From Haliotis asinina (taxonomy: Eukaryota > Mollusca > Gastropoda > Lepetellida > Haliotidae): a DNA stretch of 64,000 nucleotides. Below, one piece after another: positions 46,359-58,198 of the stretch. The position numbers were made by a program, and so were the translations under genes. The stretch lies in NCBI RefSeq assembly GCF_037392515.1, contig NC_090283.1:20465001-20529000 (forward strand), given 5' to 3'. The first letter of the stretch is position 1. The number at the start of each line of letters is the position of its first letter. The notes beneath the pieces are model-generated. The model made no database searches. It worked only from the letters and a program-made list of their open reading frames with translations, and was not told the origin of the DNA.

Positions 46359-47669
46359 TCTACATAGCTTTTGGAAAAGATTACAATTTTGGTTTTATCT
46401 AAGTTAACCTTAAATTTCCACAATATACAATATGTTGTGAAATTGTCTAAGCTTAATTGTAATTCTTCAGCACTTTCAGATAGCAAGACAGTGTCATCTG
46501 CATACAATAGTGCAAATAATTTTATATGCAAGCCAAGCTGTTCTTTAATGAAACAATTTACAATACTAAGTCCCGTTACATAAAAAGGGACTGTTCACAT
46601 AAAAACGTTTCAAGATCGTTAAGGTAAAGAACAAATAAGAACAGAGATAATTTTTCACCCTGTCTAACGCCAGTATGACAGTGACAGAGTGGCGAAGAAG
46701 AATTACCTTGTTTTGCACACGATTTAATTTGTTGATACATAGTACGAATTATCTTAAAACATTTGCTGCTTATATTACTTTTGATCATTTTAGTTCATAA
46801 GCCCTGTCTCCAAACAGTGTCAGAGGCCTGGCTAAAGTCTATGAAAGCACAATAGAGTTCTTTATTAAGACCCTTGTATATATCGATAAGGAACTTCAAT
46901 AAGTAAACACCATCTGCAAGTAGAATATGCTTCACGGAAACCGGCTTGTGCTGTACTTATAAGTTCAATGGAATGTGAAAGTTTTGTAACCTCTCCGATA
47001 GTATGGAAGAGTAAAATCTCTGCCCAAGCAGCTTACACTTGTTATATGTAATTATTAGGATTGTACGAGCACCCTTTATTCTTACAGAGTGGTCTGATGT
47101 AACCGACTGACCAAGATTCAGGTACATATACATAGTTAAACACACCGTTAAACAATCTAACATATACAAGCATGAGAACATCAAGCGTTGGTTTTATATA
47201 TTCATTGTGTATACCGTCAATACCTCAAGTCATGTTGTTGAGCGCTTTCACTGCACAAGTTATATCCATTCCAGTAATTGGATTATGTAACATATCACAT
47301 TCAGTCATGTCGATGTTTACCCCATCGCTTTCGTCAGTCTCATTCATACTTTTATATTGGTAAAAAGTGCTTCATTAACTGAATAGTGACATTATTATCA
47401 CGCTTTTTGTGAAAGATTTTAAAATATTCCAAAACGTTTTGGGATTAGATTTTTGTGTCGATCGTAATTTTTCTGCAGTTTGCCTTTTGGAGGTTTGATG
47501 TGCCTGTTTTAGGATTCTATTATAGTATTTGCAGGCCGTGATAAACATTTTGAAGTGTGTATCGGATTTATTTTTGCTAAAGATGCGCTTAGTTTTATGG
47601 TACTGGTTTGGTAGGATTCCAAAACTGGCAGTCTCCGGGTGACGCAATGGGGGATGTGTTATAATCCAC

Positions 47670-47715
47670 TGTCAAAAATGGGACTTACGGAAATCGCAGT
47701 GCCTGCATTAGGACA
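47670..47715. repeat. Stray copy of the 52-bp repeat family
   Basis: AATGGGACTTACGGAAATCG followed by CAGTGCCTGCATTAGGACAACT resembles the sequence that opens the array at 48750-48800. Confidence 0.5.
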
Positions 47716-47719
47716 ACTA

Positions 47720-48030
47720 CCATCATTGATTAATTACGACTAATTGTTTTAAACATAGAAAAAGTTTGGGTACAAGTTATACAACTTAGAACACCTTCTT
47801 CGTAGTATTTACATAACATTGGTAACACTGAGTAAATTCGCTATTACGGTAGATCTCTGTTGAGTATATAGCTGACAGTCAAATAGGTAATGATACGAAT
47901 TTTCACAAACATACCCACAAGAACATTTGGGGTTATCTATTATACCAGCACGGAAAAGATCGTAATTCAGTTGACTACACGTGTAACGTAGTTTTGTAAG
48001 GGTGATATTAGTGATTTTCGGTCCAAAGTC
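47720..48030 (-). mobile_element. LINE 3' end fragment
   Basis: The minus-strand translation gives LTKLRYTCSQLNYDLFRAGI and CSCGYVCENSYHYLFDCQLY, the C-terminal Cys/His block of a LINE. It is closer to the copy at 19880 than to that at 45200, so a second family is involved. Heavily 5'-truncated. Confidence 0.8.
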
Positions 48031-48078
48031 AAAATATTGGGAGCCTGTGTGTTACAACAATACGATACAACTAATTGG

Positions 48079-48204
48079 TCTGTGTGAAAATGAAAGTGGG
48101 TTAATTAATCCTGTGTGAACATGAAAGTGGGTTAATTAATCCTGTGTGAACATGAAATAGGGTTAATTAATCATGTGCGCAGGTGAAACTGGGTTTATTA
48201 ATCC
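48079..48204. repeat. 31-bp tandem repeat, 4 copies
   Basis: TGTGTGAACATGAAAGTGGG followed by TTAATTAATCC recurs every 31 bp from 48081. The last copy is diverged. Confidence 0.9.
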
Positions 48205-48750
48205 ATTTGCTGCTTAACTGACACCATTTATCAATTACCCCCCGCACCTAATGATTAAGAACACAGTTTTTTTGTTTGTTTGTTTTATTTTGGATTGGAT
48301 AGGGTGTATTTCTACTTCAACTAGAAGCTTGTCACAAGCTTTCCAAACGCCCCCATTTTTAGGAAAACGACCGCACCCTTTACAACCCTGCCGGGAGTAT
48401 GTGACCTGTGAGAGAGACTTTTCATCGTATATGTCAGCGTGTGGTGCAGTACTTGCAGGTTCTTTTAAGGTTTTAACTCTGTGCACAACCCTCCAAGTGA
48501 ATCAATGCTTATTCTGTTATCGCTGTGATATGTGATATGCCCTTTGACCTCAACTCTAAATATCATAAATTTTGTTATGCTTTTATATGTATAATAAATT
48601 CATATGACTTGCAATCCATGTTTCTTTTACTTGCATGTATCTCTAGTGGTAAGGTGCTATAGATCGATTAAGTTAATCCGTACTCAAATCCAATTAGTAA
48701 TTTAGTAGTAGTTAGTACCTATCAGTTAAGAGCTGTGAACAACATACTGC
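48205..48750. other. Unassigned DNA
   Basis: No supported gene; overlapping 83-94-codon frames on both strands lack any domain. Confidence 0.5.
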
Positions 48751-48778
48751 CAGAAAAAGGGATTCACGGAAATCGCAC

Positions 48779-48947
48779 CACCAGAAATGGGACAACTCAC
48801 TGGCCTACTTAAGAGAAATGATAATCTCACTGCCAGATATGGGACAACTCACTGGCCTACTTAAGAGAAATGATAATCTCACTGCCAGATATGGGACAAC
48901 TCACTGGACTACTTAAGAGAAATGATAATCTCACTGCCAAATATGGG
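48779..48947. repeat. 52-bp tandem repeat, ~3.2 copies
   Basis: GGGACAACTCACTGGCCTAC followed by TTAAGAGAAATGATAATCTC recurs at 48790, 48842 and 48894 with very few differences. Confidence 0.92.
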
Positions 48948-49196
48948 ACTCCCATAAATGGGACTAAATCGCACATGCGCGCGCGTCTCTCGGCCTCAAT
49001 GAGTTATGTGCATTTTATATACTCACTGATTATTTTACCCATTGATTCAGCAAACTGAAAATGCACAATATTTCACACGTGAATGAAACGTTTGTTTACC
49101 GAAATCATCATCTGTTCGTGTGCACACAAAATGTGACGTCACCTTGTTTCGCAGATAACGTAGTCGGTTATATACAAATATATACAAATGTCGAGT

Positions 49197-49262
49197 CATA
49201 CACACACACACACACGCACGCACGCACGCACACACGCACGCACGCACGCAGGCACGCACGTG
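49197..49262. repeat. (CA)n/(CACG)n microsatellite
   Basis: CACACACACACACACGCACG and further CACG/CACA units. Cys/Val-rich frames across it are artefacts. Confidence 0.95.
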
Positions 49263-49474
49263 CGCGGTATGTGAGAAAGTAAATCATTTACTCGAAATTT
49301 TTAAAAATAGAAATTGGTATTGGTGGCATCAAATGTTCTTGGGCGGTTTATCTCAATGCTGGACAATTAGATTTAGCGTGTTTACATGTAATGCAGAGAT
49401 TTGAAACATTTTTGTCAGCGACGCCTGGCACTGTGTGGCCTCATACGAGACTTCATTTACGACATAGCATGATA

Positions 49475-49697
49475 TATATGGCGGCGGTCTGTACATTATC
49501 GAGTCTGGACCAGACAATCCAATGATCAACAACATGAGCATCGATCTGCGCAATTGGGAACCGATGAGATGTGTCAAGCAAGTCAGCGAGTCTGACCACC
49601 CGATCCCGTTAGTCGCCTCTTACGACACGCATAGTCGCCTTTTATGGCAAGCATGGGTTGCTGAAGGCCTATTCTACCACGGAACTTCACACGGCTA
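49475..49697 (-). mobile_element. SINE family A, well conserved, tail missing
   Basis: ATATATGGCGGCGGTCTGTA through GCATCGATCTGCGCAATTGG, CCCGATCCCGTTAGTCGCCT and GGTTGCTGAAGGCCTATTCT. It lacks only the 3' tail (left end) and is the cleanest core copy in the window. Confidence 0.9.
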
Positions 49698-49699
49698 AC

Positions 49700-50265
49700 A
49701 AAATGTTACACAGAGGACAGTTGAAGATTTCATATCGATTATACATCATTATACATATCACTTCTCGTCATATGGATCACTCTTGTTACAAACGCCATTA
49801 CATATTACATGTGTACATCAGTATTTTTTATCAATCTGAAGGTCGTCAATTCAATTTGGTGTCCGCACACCTTCCAACCTTCCTCCCAACACACCTGTTA
49901 AGCAAATATTGTCAAATCTTTCTTTAGTTATCGCGCTAAAATTTTTATGTCGTCATATATTTTTGCTGTGACCTAGCACATTATCTCAAAGTCACTACGT
50001 AGGGGATAATGAAACTGTAATGGCCCTCCTATGCTTTCCGTACCTTACAATGACCCACTGTGTCCTTCATCAACCGCTCCGCAATTCTTCTGGAGGATGC
50101 GTGTTTTATTTATTCTTGTTTTCACATTGTTAAAAACTGTGATGGAAACAATTGGCAGATCTAGCTACTTATATCTGAAATCGACAAAATATGGCCAATT
50201 TGGCTAAGATAGGATCGTCACTGTTTTATAGATTTCCCAAAGCATTTTGTGAGCAGGATTTACAA
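49700..50265. other. Unassigned DNA
   Basis: Nothing supported. Confidence 0.5.
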
Positions 50266-50280
50266 TGGAATCTGCCTTGA

Positions 50281-50447
50281 GTGAGTGAGTGAGTTTGGTT
50301 TTACGCCGTTTTTAGCAATATTCCAGCAATATCACGGCGGGGGACACCAGAAAATGGGCCTCACACATTGTACCCATGTGGGGATTCGAACCCGGGTCTT
50401 CGGCGTGACGAGCGAACGCTTTAACCACTAGGCTACCCCACCGCCCC
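50281..50447 (-). mobile_element. SINE family B, full length with 14-bp TSD
   Basis: A complete minus-strand copy. It is flanked by perfect 14-bp repeats, GGAATCTGCCTTGA, at 50267-50280 and 50448-50461. Its complement carries TAGCCTAGTGGTTAAAGCGT (A box region) and GGGTTCGAATCCCC (B box). Little divergence from the 45928 copy, so it is young. Confidence 0.95.
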
Positions 50448-50761
50448 GGAATCTGCCTTGAGACTTCACACCACTTAACCGGTAATAATAATTTGCAGAC
50501 ACAGTTTGTCCGTAGCAACTTCATTTTGGTGTTATTTCTTAAATGCAAACAAGAAATGGATGTCAACTTCTTCATTGTGAATGACACAGCGTTTCGGAGT
50601 GTAACCTTGCTCCTTCATCCTCTCACCAGAGATACTGCACTTCTGAACTTCTTGTGCTTTTCACATCTAAATGCCTTCCAAAGATTTTATATTACAGATG
50701 TTTCGGTATGAAGCTTGCTTCACAACATGATAAGTGAATGCCCATCCTTTATTCACTGTTC

Positions 50762-51030
50762 TGACCCGTGGAGATCAGGCATAGAATAGGTCTTCATCAA
50801 CCCATGCTTGTCACAAAAGGCAACAATGCTTGTCGGAGGAGGTGACTAACGGGATCGGGTGGTCAGGCCAGCTGACTTGGTTGGCACATGTCATTGGCTC
50901 CCAATTGCTCAGGTCGATGCTCATGCTGTTGATCACTATACTATCTGGTCTAGACTCGACTATTTATAGACCCCCGACACATAGCTGGAATATTGCTGAG
51001 CGCGGTGTAAAGGTAAACTCACCCATTCAC
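50762..51030 (+). mobile_element. SINE family A, near full length
   Basis: CAGGCATAGAATAGGTCTTC, TAACGGGATCGGGTGGTCAG, GATCACTATACTATCTGGTC and GGAATATTGCTGAGCGCGGT in order on the plus strand, with a short eroded tail. Confidence 0.9.
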
Positions 51031-51035
51031 TACAG

Positions 51036-52140
51036 TACGACGCTGTCTATTGCAGATCCGATGTTAAGATATGGTTAATCGACTTTTCATATGAAATGAA
51101 AACATCATGGACACGCTAAACATGATTTACACATTGCTACGATTTCGTCAACAGCAACAAAACTCCTTTCCCCGATCACACAATTAGGACTCAAACAATG
51201 AACAGAATGGTGCAATGTCAACACAGTTTCACCTGTACTTAAACTACAGCGGGTTTCACTTAGTGCTCTGTGTCCATATATCAAGAGAAGTGACGTCAAA
51301 GCAACTAGAATAAAGCAACTAGAATATCACAATTTGAACTAAAACTAGCAAGGAAAGTTAAACCTATCATCACCATTTAGACAAACAACAGAAGGTAGCT
51401 CGCCATACTAGCGACCATGGGGACTTACAGTACCTTTGATAAGTACTCCAGTTGGATTTACACCATCCCTTCAGCTGCTGGCAGTTGTTGGAAAAGTTAG
51501 CCAAAATTTAAACAACAAGAATACTATGTTTAAAAAAGACTGGTAAGTTTACATAGACTTGAAAGTTTTTGGACTTACGTACCCTCTCAGGAATTTCAAC
51601 AATAATTTCCTCGAAATTCAACAATAAAATCAATTTCCTTTAAAAACAATAATTAAATGAGCACTGACTGTTAAAAAGATCCTTAACTGTTTTCACAGTA
51701 AAATACTTATCCCGTATGATGGCTGCTGGCTGCTTATGTCATACTGCTGCACGCAATCTTTTAAGACTTCATCTAAACCTAATCATGGGTTATTGGTTTA
51801 TCGGTCACCACCCATAACACCTACCAGTTCTTCATTATTATTTCTACACGTCGATTGAAAGTCACTCGTGGCCATCCGGTACGGAGACGATCAGCACCAA
51901 CCTCGGTTTTACTGATGACGTTGAGCAAGTCCTGTAAATGTGGTATGAAGAGAGCCTATTTGTGTAGCCTCAGCGGTTGCAGAGCTACCTCGGTGAAACT
52001 TTCTAATGGCCAACACCCTCCGCGTAGTACTACAGTTAGTGATAACAACACAAACTTGATATACTCTTAAAACATGTAGGGGAACCTGGAATTTGAAGTC
52101 TGGTAGAAAGAAAACCCATTGAGGAACGTTACAATGGCAT
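51036..52140. other. Unassigned DNA downstream of the lectin gene
   Basis: A plus-strand frame at 51855-52070 includes a Cys-rich SCKCGMKRAYLCSLSGC. It resembles no family I can name. No gene is called. Confidence 0.4.
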
Positions 52141-52433
52141 TCATTTTGTGTATGCAGCATTATTGCACGATATCACCACACTCAAACACAATACTACATG
52201 GGAGGCTCCTACACGTGCATGGGGCGTCATGATGAATCTTGACTTTTTCCAAGCCGGTCGATAAATCACTGTTGACCATTTGTCCGATAAATTTTCTTGC
52301 AATAAATTACACATCAAGTCGATGCATGAATGATGCTGGTTACAAACGATGCCACAGTCGCCGACTGTCACTGCTGAGGTGGCCAGGAACGGCTCGGACA
52401 CCTTCACGTTCGGCGACGAGGTGTAATGTGAAC
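52141..52433 (-). CDS. Lectin gene, candidate last exon (PAN/Apple-like)
   Basis: Minus-strand acceptor CGTCCATAG ends at 52434. The exon then reads in phase 1, which fits the phase-1 donor of the preceding lectin exon. The product SHYTSSPNVKVSEPFLATSA, VTVGDCGIVCNQHHSCIDLM, CNLLQENLSDKWS has Cys spacing and wording like a PAN/Apple module (GDCGIVCNQHHSC). The frame runs to TAG/TGA-type stop at about 52139-52141. The final 30 residues look unconserved, so the exon may in fact end earlier at an unseen donor. Higher GC in the first 130 bases supports coding. Domain call is tentative. Confidence 0.4.
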
Positions 52434-52952
52434 CTATGGACGATACATTATTTTTATAGTATGAACGGGATTTCATCACCCATACTCAAGGATTGCTCAG
52501 GCATCTTATTACTCTTAGGCGAGGCGGTTTGTAGTATGCCACAAAAGATGCTTTTAATCCATTTGTGAATGGATGTTCTTCAACGTGCCAGTCAGCTGAC
52601 TGACGGTCCTGGTCATAGGGACACAGTGACACGACACAACAAGATCATCTTTCTAGACAGAGCTAACATGGGTCCATACAGCCCTAGAAACATAGTAAGT
52701 TCTAGTAATTAAACGTTAAACTCCAATGTTATAGCACGTAAATAATCAAGATCGGGTGGCACGATAGCCATGTACCATTTGATTATAACATCAAAGTCGC
52801 CGTCACTGACGAACAGATCCATTCAATGGTCTCTTAGGATCAGCGGTGTTTGTGTCATCCTTGCACAAAGCTAAGACATATCAGCTCTTACTAAGGTCGT
52901 ATATATATATAAGATGTTATGATTCAGAGGTTTCAGTCAATGGTTTACTCAC

Positions 52953-53195
52953 AACATGGCTTCACGGTCCTTTTCCCTTGCACGTCAACATGTCCGATTG
53001 TAAGGAATACGTCACGTGTGGATCGCCTTGAGACTCGGATAAAGCGGACGGGGAAGGTGGCGTTGCAAGTGAAGGTGAACTTCTCCCCAGCAGAAACGAC
53101 GCTTGGCACATTTCCACACAACACCACCTGGACATCAGAGCAGAGACTGACGTCTTTGTCCATCACCTCCACGGTTGCATTTGTCAAATTGGAAT
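52953..53195 (-). CDS. Lectin gene exon 3: second half of fucolectin (FTP) domain
   Basis: Acceptor CTATGTTTTCAG ends at 53196. The reading continues the domain: NLTNATVEVMDKDVSLCSDV, VLCGNVPSVVSAGEKFTFTC, FPVRFIRVSR and FLTIGHVDVQG. This is the C-terminal half of F5/8-type-C-like fucolectin/tachylectin-4 domains, including the conserved CG and TC cysteines and the closing strand. It is joined in phase 1 to exon 2 (codon AAT). The consensus donor GTGAGT at 52952-52947 would end the exon in phase 1. If that donor is not used, the frame stops a few codons later. Confidence 0.75.
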
Positions 53196-53390
53196 CTGAA
53201 AACATAGAGTTCAGGGTAGGTGTTACACATAATCTATGTTTCTTAGGTGGTACAAACTGGTTTCTTTAAATGGTATTGCGTTGTGCCATTTTAACAAACT
53301 ATCTTAAGTGTTTTCAAATAAAAAAGTGACTATTCTCCGAAATGTATCATTACAACTACAATACAGATGGTGAATAGGATATGGACTGAC

Positions 53391-53416
53391 ACTGACTATA
53401 TATATATATATATATG
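53391..53416. repeat. (TA)n microsatellite in lectin intron 2
   Basis: About ten TA units within the intron between the two lectin-domain exons, a few bases from the exon 2 donor. Confidence 0.9.
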
Positions 53417-53423
53417 TATGTAC

Positions 53424-53634
53424 TTGCTGCGCTTTGGTTTCTTGCTGTGACGGTGATGTAGCTGATAGTGAAGTAACCCCTTAGGTCCACCTCCCACCAT
53501 GACGGGTTGCCGTTGAATGTCATTGCTCCGTCTCTTAAATACGATATATTGAGAGCATGGCCAGCATAATTACTTTCCCAGGTACTGCTTTGTTTTGCCT
53601 CTTTCCCATTTGAAATATTTTCACCTGCAAGGGA
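53424..53634 (-). CDS. Lectin gene exon 2: first half of fucolectin (FTP) domain
   Basis: Minus-strand acceptor TTTCCCTTGCAG ends at 53635. The frame reads ENISNGKEAKQSSTWESNYA, LNISYLRDGAMTFNG and NPSWWEVDLRGYFTISYITV. That is the N-terminal half of the eel-fucolectin/tachylectin-4 (FTP) family: a starting NIS-GK-A-QSS and the hallmark WWEVDL. Such proteins bind fucose or related sugars on cell surfaces or microbes; the sugar specificity cannot be read here. Donor A|GTACAT lies at 53423 (phase 1). Asn-linked glycosylation sites (NIS, NQS) fit an extracellular location. The (TA)n tract next to the donor could affect splicing. Confidence 0.8.
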
Positions 53635-53664
53635 AATGTGAAGAGACCAGGAGAAAGGTGGAGG

Positions 53665-53765
53665 CTCACACAGACACAATACACAGACACAGTCATACAC
53701 ACAGACACAATACACAAACACAGTCATACACACAGACATTCGCAGACACATTGACATACACATTC
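53665..53765. repeat. CACAGACACA-type minisatellite in lectin intron 1
   Basis: Irregular tandem copies of ACACAGACACAATACACA and CACAGTCATACACA. Frames over it are artefacts. Confidence 0.85.
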
Positions 53766-53951
53766 ACATTGCTTCTTAAATCATTGTTCGAGTTGGAGTA
53801 AAAGAACTCATTCATTCCTGTAGCTACGTTAATATCAAATCCTGTCTTAGTAGAAGGAAATCATTTGTGGATACAAAGAGTACCACACACACTCGTATCA
53901 CCAGCCACTAATAACAAGACAACACGCGTGTCTGATAAGGGTGATGTGGCA

Positions 53952-54098
53952 GGATGGTGGGGCAGCTAGGCAGTTAAAACTTTCTAAAGTTAAAAAAGAC
54001 TCGTGTTGGATTGCCCACATGTAAACATGTGCTGAACCCATCTCTAAATTCCCCCACTCTGATATGGCGGAGTATTGATAAATCGGACTAAAACTAAG
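53952..54098 (+). mobile_element. SINE family B, degenerate, in lectin intron 1
   Basis: GGATGGTGGGGCAGCTAGGC, TTGGATTGCCCACATG and TGATATGGCGGAGTATTGAT in family B order on the plus strand. Confidence 0.7.
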
Positions 54099-54971
54099 TT
54101 ATTGCATTTCAGATGTTTCATACCGTCGACTACGACATATTCCTCAGGATGGACGTGTCCTGGTTTGAGTTATACAACCAGGACAGCATCCCGGGCAGAT
54201 GTCACAAAACAATTTTGCCCCTAACACCTATCATGAGCATTTGTGTGTTCCTACATAATATTTTTTATCACTATTTTTTATTTGAAAGGTACAGGTACTA
54301 CATGACTATAGACACAATCAAGTGAATACTTTGAGATATATGTACATATAATATATTATTGTATACAATATATTTCCACATTAAGAACACTGAATGGGTA
54401 ACATGCATAGTGTGATTTTTTCACTGTTAAGACATTTTCATATGACAGCAAGGGATGGAAGAGTAGTTTTACAGTTATGACATGAAGGCCAAAAGGTCCC
54501 CAAACTCGTGTATTGTGTATTACGTATGCTGCACATGCATTAACTGGTATATGATATTTAGATGTCGCTTTAGTCCGTGTATGGTAGGGATAGATTTTAA
54601 ACGTCTCTTTGCAAAGATGAATTGTTTTGCAGACATTATAATTAGGTTTAAGAGCCCAATTCTCCTTTCTTTACATCCCCAAAATAAATATGAATTATAA
54701 TACCAATGCATATTGGTTTGAACCTTAAATATAAAGTAATAACTGAGAAAAAAGAAAGTGTTATTAAGAAATGATTTGTATGAGTATGATCGCATCATCA
54801 TGGGAAATCACCTAGCCCCGACGTCCGCCAAATCAGGAATGTGGATTCTTACGCTAAGACATTTGTTTTGACCTGTTCTGTTGAGCTGTGATCATATGTT
54901 TTGTGTAAGTCTCCTTCAGAATGTTTTCGTGGTAGTACAGCATCTGTAACTTCCATCACACAAGACACCCA

Positions 54972-55064
54972 TTCTACATTCATGGGTAGAATGTGTGGAA
55001 TCGAACCTCGGTCTTCAACGTGACGAACACACATTTCAACCAATAGGCTACTCCACTGCCCCTA
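54972..55064 (-). mobile_element. SINE family B, head half, in lectin intron 1
   Basis: TGTGTGGAATCGAACCTCGG, TTCAACGTGACGAACACACA and AGGCTACTCCACTGCCCC: the B box and A box of SINE B reversed, diverged. Confidence 0.8.
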
Positions 55065-55529
55065 GTTGTAAAACAGAAAGCCGGATAAAGGCATCGATAT
55101 TCTCATCAACCCCGTTAACACTTGTCTTGTAAACGTCAGCTATATATGTTTTGGTGAAGAAATATTAAACGGTTTTCATATATTGATCCAGAACTTAACA
55201 CAACCAAAGACATGGATGAATCTGATGTCGCCCATGCCGGGCAATTTTATCAATAGATAATAATAAATAATAAATAGATAATGTGTCATGATACTGATAG
55301 ACATACTTTAATTTATTATCAAAGCAAAAAGACATGAGTTTTAAAATAGGTAAAGATTTCTCACTGATTTCATAAGATTTCTTTAATGACGTATTGTTCC
55401 AATTAAGGGATCAATACCTATCTCTTTGCAAAAGTTATTCTAAAAGGTATCCACATGACTTTCAGTTTCATTTGATTTTCCACTATAAAATGTATATGTG
55501 GATCTAACGTTTTGATCAACCTAATAATC

Positions 55530-55632
55530 ATTCAAATCCATCCATCCATTCAAATCCATCCATCCATTCAAATCCATCCATCCATTCAAATCCATCCATC
55601 CATTCAAATCCATCCATCCATTCAAATCCATT
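55530..55632. repeat. 18-bp (TTCAAATCCATCCATCCA)n array, in lectin intron 1
   Basis: Nearly six perfect 18-bp units. The periodic IQIHPS frame is an artefact. Confidence 0.95.
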
Positions 55633-55954
55633 TCATATCCATGGGATCATACGGAATATTGCGACCAAAGTCCTCACCAGCTTCACTAACCTTCAAATAC
55701 CTTAACTCACACATCTTTTACAAATGTTGACATAACAAATAATGTCAAATAGAATTGATTCTACAAAAGCAAGATTTAGGGATGTCAACTACATTATTGT
55801 GAATAACTCTTCCTTTCCTTAACGCAAACCAAGTTTAAATGCCCTTCAACGTTGAACATTGACGTAATATAATATTATAATTGATTATGTAACAACATCT
55901 CAGTAATTATAAACGTTTAACATATCTATGCTACATCCGTCATGATATACTGAC

Positions 55955-56039
55955 CCCGAGTGTCGTGCAGGTTGGAGATGCCAAGATATAGCACTACAAT
56001 GGCGAGCACATTGCCAGACGTCTTGTTGACAGGAGCCAT
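55955..56039 (-). CDS. Lectin gene exon 1: signal peptide
   Basis: On the minus strand an ATG at 56039 opens MAPVNKTSGNVLAIVVLYLG then ISNLHDTR. It is a signal peptide with hydrophobic core VLAIVVLYLGI, ending at donor G|GTCAGT (55954) in phase 1. Exon 2 starts in the matching phase, giving Gly at the junction and placing the lectin domain right after the cleavage region. Intron 1 (53635-55954) is about 2.3 kb and carries SINEs and satellites. The precursor would be secreted. Confidence 0.7.
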
Positions 56040-58030
56040 CGTGAAAATGAATGTTCAAGCAGAGAGACGTGCCGTCAGAACATGCAAAACATCAAACACG
56101 ATGCGGTTGACTAAACTGAGCCCATGACAACAAAGTCGGAATAAGATCTCTCTGAAAATGTTTGCAACAACATGTGCATCATTTATCATACTACAATAGA
56201 AAAATGTTCTTTTTGACATCACGCCAAGTTCTCAAGAAGCAGTACTAGTGAGTCAACTGAAACGCCGATCGGTTTTCTGTGACATAACAAGCATGTTATA
56301 CCTATAAAGCATTTTCAGAAATTTTAAACTTTCATGCGAGCCAAAAGCTGTTGTTGTAACCACTTATATGTATATGAAGCATCAAACAGACACCACTTGG
56401 TTTTTGGAGAATTTTGCTGTTGTTAAGGCGTAAATAATTGACACCAGAACACTATACCGTACGATGTTTCAGAGAGAAAACCAAACCTGGAAAATATTGC
56501 ATGCAAGGTTAAAATGCTCCACTGCGTGCATTCTAGGATCTGAAAATGTGAATACTGAAAATCAACATCATAATTATGATTCAACAGTGAGCTCCGTGTA
56601 TCCGTCATAACTGACATGCAATGTTAGAGTTTCGGATGTTCATGAGAATGTGAGCACACCAAGCTGAATGGTACACGCCAATCATGGCCAAAGCAGAAAT
56701 ATAAGTACAAATGTTGGCTGATTAGAGCAACTGAAGGCAACATATGAATGTTTTGGCATATTCGTTTGGTGTTGGAGTTATTGCTCTGTCCAACATCGGT
56801 ACATATTCCACAGCCATGTTCATGCATCCTGAGGAATCCCACACAACTAGATTCATGATTGGTTCAGACAGCTGTGTTGTTATCGGGACGATGTTGCCTT
56901 TTGGTGAATGTTTTCTGCTTGGGTTTAAACCTGTTGTTTCTTTTGTTTGTACAAATTAGATTTAACAGTGATAACTTTCTTCTGTACGGTAGTTTAATTA
57001 CATCTGGTCCATCAAATTGGCCAAGATCTTGGGGCTCACACAACGTTTGATTTGCCAAGGCTAAGCACTAGACTCGGTTCAGTTCGTGTCAAACTCATGA
57101 GTCGGGATCAGATTACCCTTCTTTATTTGTTCAGATAACTCTTACAAGCTAGGATACAGTTCCATTAGATATGGTGAAGCCTTCTACAATCACTTGCAAA
57201 AATTGAATCTAAGTCACCAGAAAAGCTTGACACACTGTCCCCAGCAGGAGTGCAAGTGGAGGAAGGGTAGCCTTCTATAAAAACAACGTCCCATTAAACA
57301 AATATACACAAATATTACTATAGTAAAACCAAACCCGTGTACTCCAGGAATTATTCAAAAATATTGTTCCTTCTTATCAGTATTTAAACGCTGGTTCTAC
57401 CTGAGGGAAACTTCATGTAACAGGAGCAGATATTGATCTTGACTCAGTTGCATCACACCTCTTAAAGACCATACCTCATTGGCAAAGAGGCAAGCCAGAG
57501 GCAGACACAAAAGATACCAGTTGAAAACATTAAGCTTCAAGCAAGCTATTTATCAGCAACGGTATGCATAACTGGGACTTAAATATGTTCATTTTAATCA
57601 TTGAAATATTTCCCCAAAGTACATGCAATCTGGGCAATGTTGTCTGTGATTCCTTATTAAGTCTCCAGGCTCATAAAAGGTTTCATTGAATTATCGCCCG
57701 ATTCTCGATATTGGTCTTACATCTGACCAGTGCTAATTTGATCACTGTTGGTTACCCAGCCACGTTTCTATTGCAGGTAAAACAACACCTGATGCCTTTC
57801 ACTTCCCTGCATTAAATATAAATAACACGAAGGACTTCTCAGTTGAGTGAAAAAATGACGAGAAACCCAAACGGGTCTAATAAATTTAATGGCAGTTAAG
57901 CAAGTTATAATGCGCCTGCTTGGCTGACATTGCAGACACGATGAAGTCATTCTCTAACGATGCAGCATTGGTCATACATGTTGTGCAACTAAGTATATGG
58001 TGAGGGGAGAGTATCCTTGGTTTTGTAAGT
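56040..58030. other. Upstream of lectin gene; otherwise unassigned
   Basis: The first few hundred bases (minus-strand sense) presumably hold the lectin promoter, but no TATA box or other element could be identified. The hydrophobic plus-strand frame at 56744-56959 lacks any family resemblance. Confidence 0.45.
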
Positions 58031-58034
58031 GAGA

Positions 58035-58198
58035 GTCAGGGGCGGAAGGGAAGCATTTGTTCAAGGCGTTCGCTCGTCACGCCGAAGACCTAGGTTCGAT
58101 TCTCCACATTGGTAAAATGGGTAAAGCCATTTACTGGTGTCCACGGTCCTGATATCCCTGGGAGACTGCTAATAGTTGTGTAAGACCCATCTCACTCA
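58035..58198 (+). mobile_element. SINE family B, diverged
   Basis: AAGGCGTTCGCTCGTCACGC, CTAGGTTCGATTCTCC and GCCATTTACTGGTGTCC match family B; A-box region and tail are eroded. Confidence 0.85.

Larger units (their letters stand above)
45200..47650 (-). mobile_element. LINE (Jockey/CR1-like), pre-RT to 3' end, minus strand
   Basis: Read on the minus strand: pre-RT block SNPKTFWNILKSFTKSV (about 47430); RT blocks GIDGIHNEYIK (about 47220), GVRQGEKLSLFLFVLYLNDL (about 46630) and LLYADDTVLLSESAEELQLS (catalytic YADD, about 46490); then MVYGELG-like remnants (about 46150). After the inserted SINE come DQFKQSWNADLQNSSKSKHY (about 45680) and the C-terminal Cys/His block, CTVCNHNVICDEFHIFLSC (about 45470). 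Endonuclease and ORF1 are missing. The frame changes several times, so the copy is inactive. SINE B copies lie at 45928-46096 and 46320-46358. Confidence 0.8.

Noticed and set aside
51855-52070. Cys-rich frame (SCKCGMKRAYLCSLSGC) that might be a zinc-binding domain
   Set aside because: The spacing fits no family I can name and the flanks are not coding-like.
56744-56959. Hydrophobic frame that could be a membrane protein
   Set aside because: Only one weak hydrophobic segment, competing frames on both strands, and no splice or start context support.
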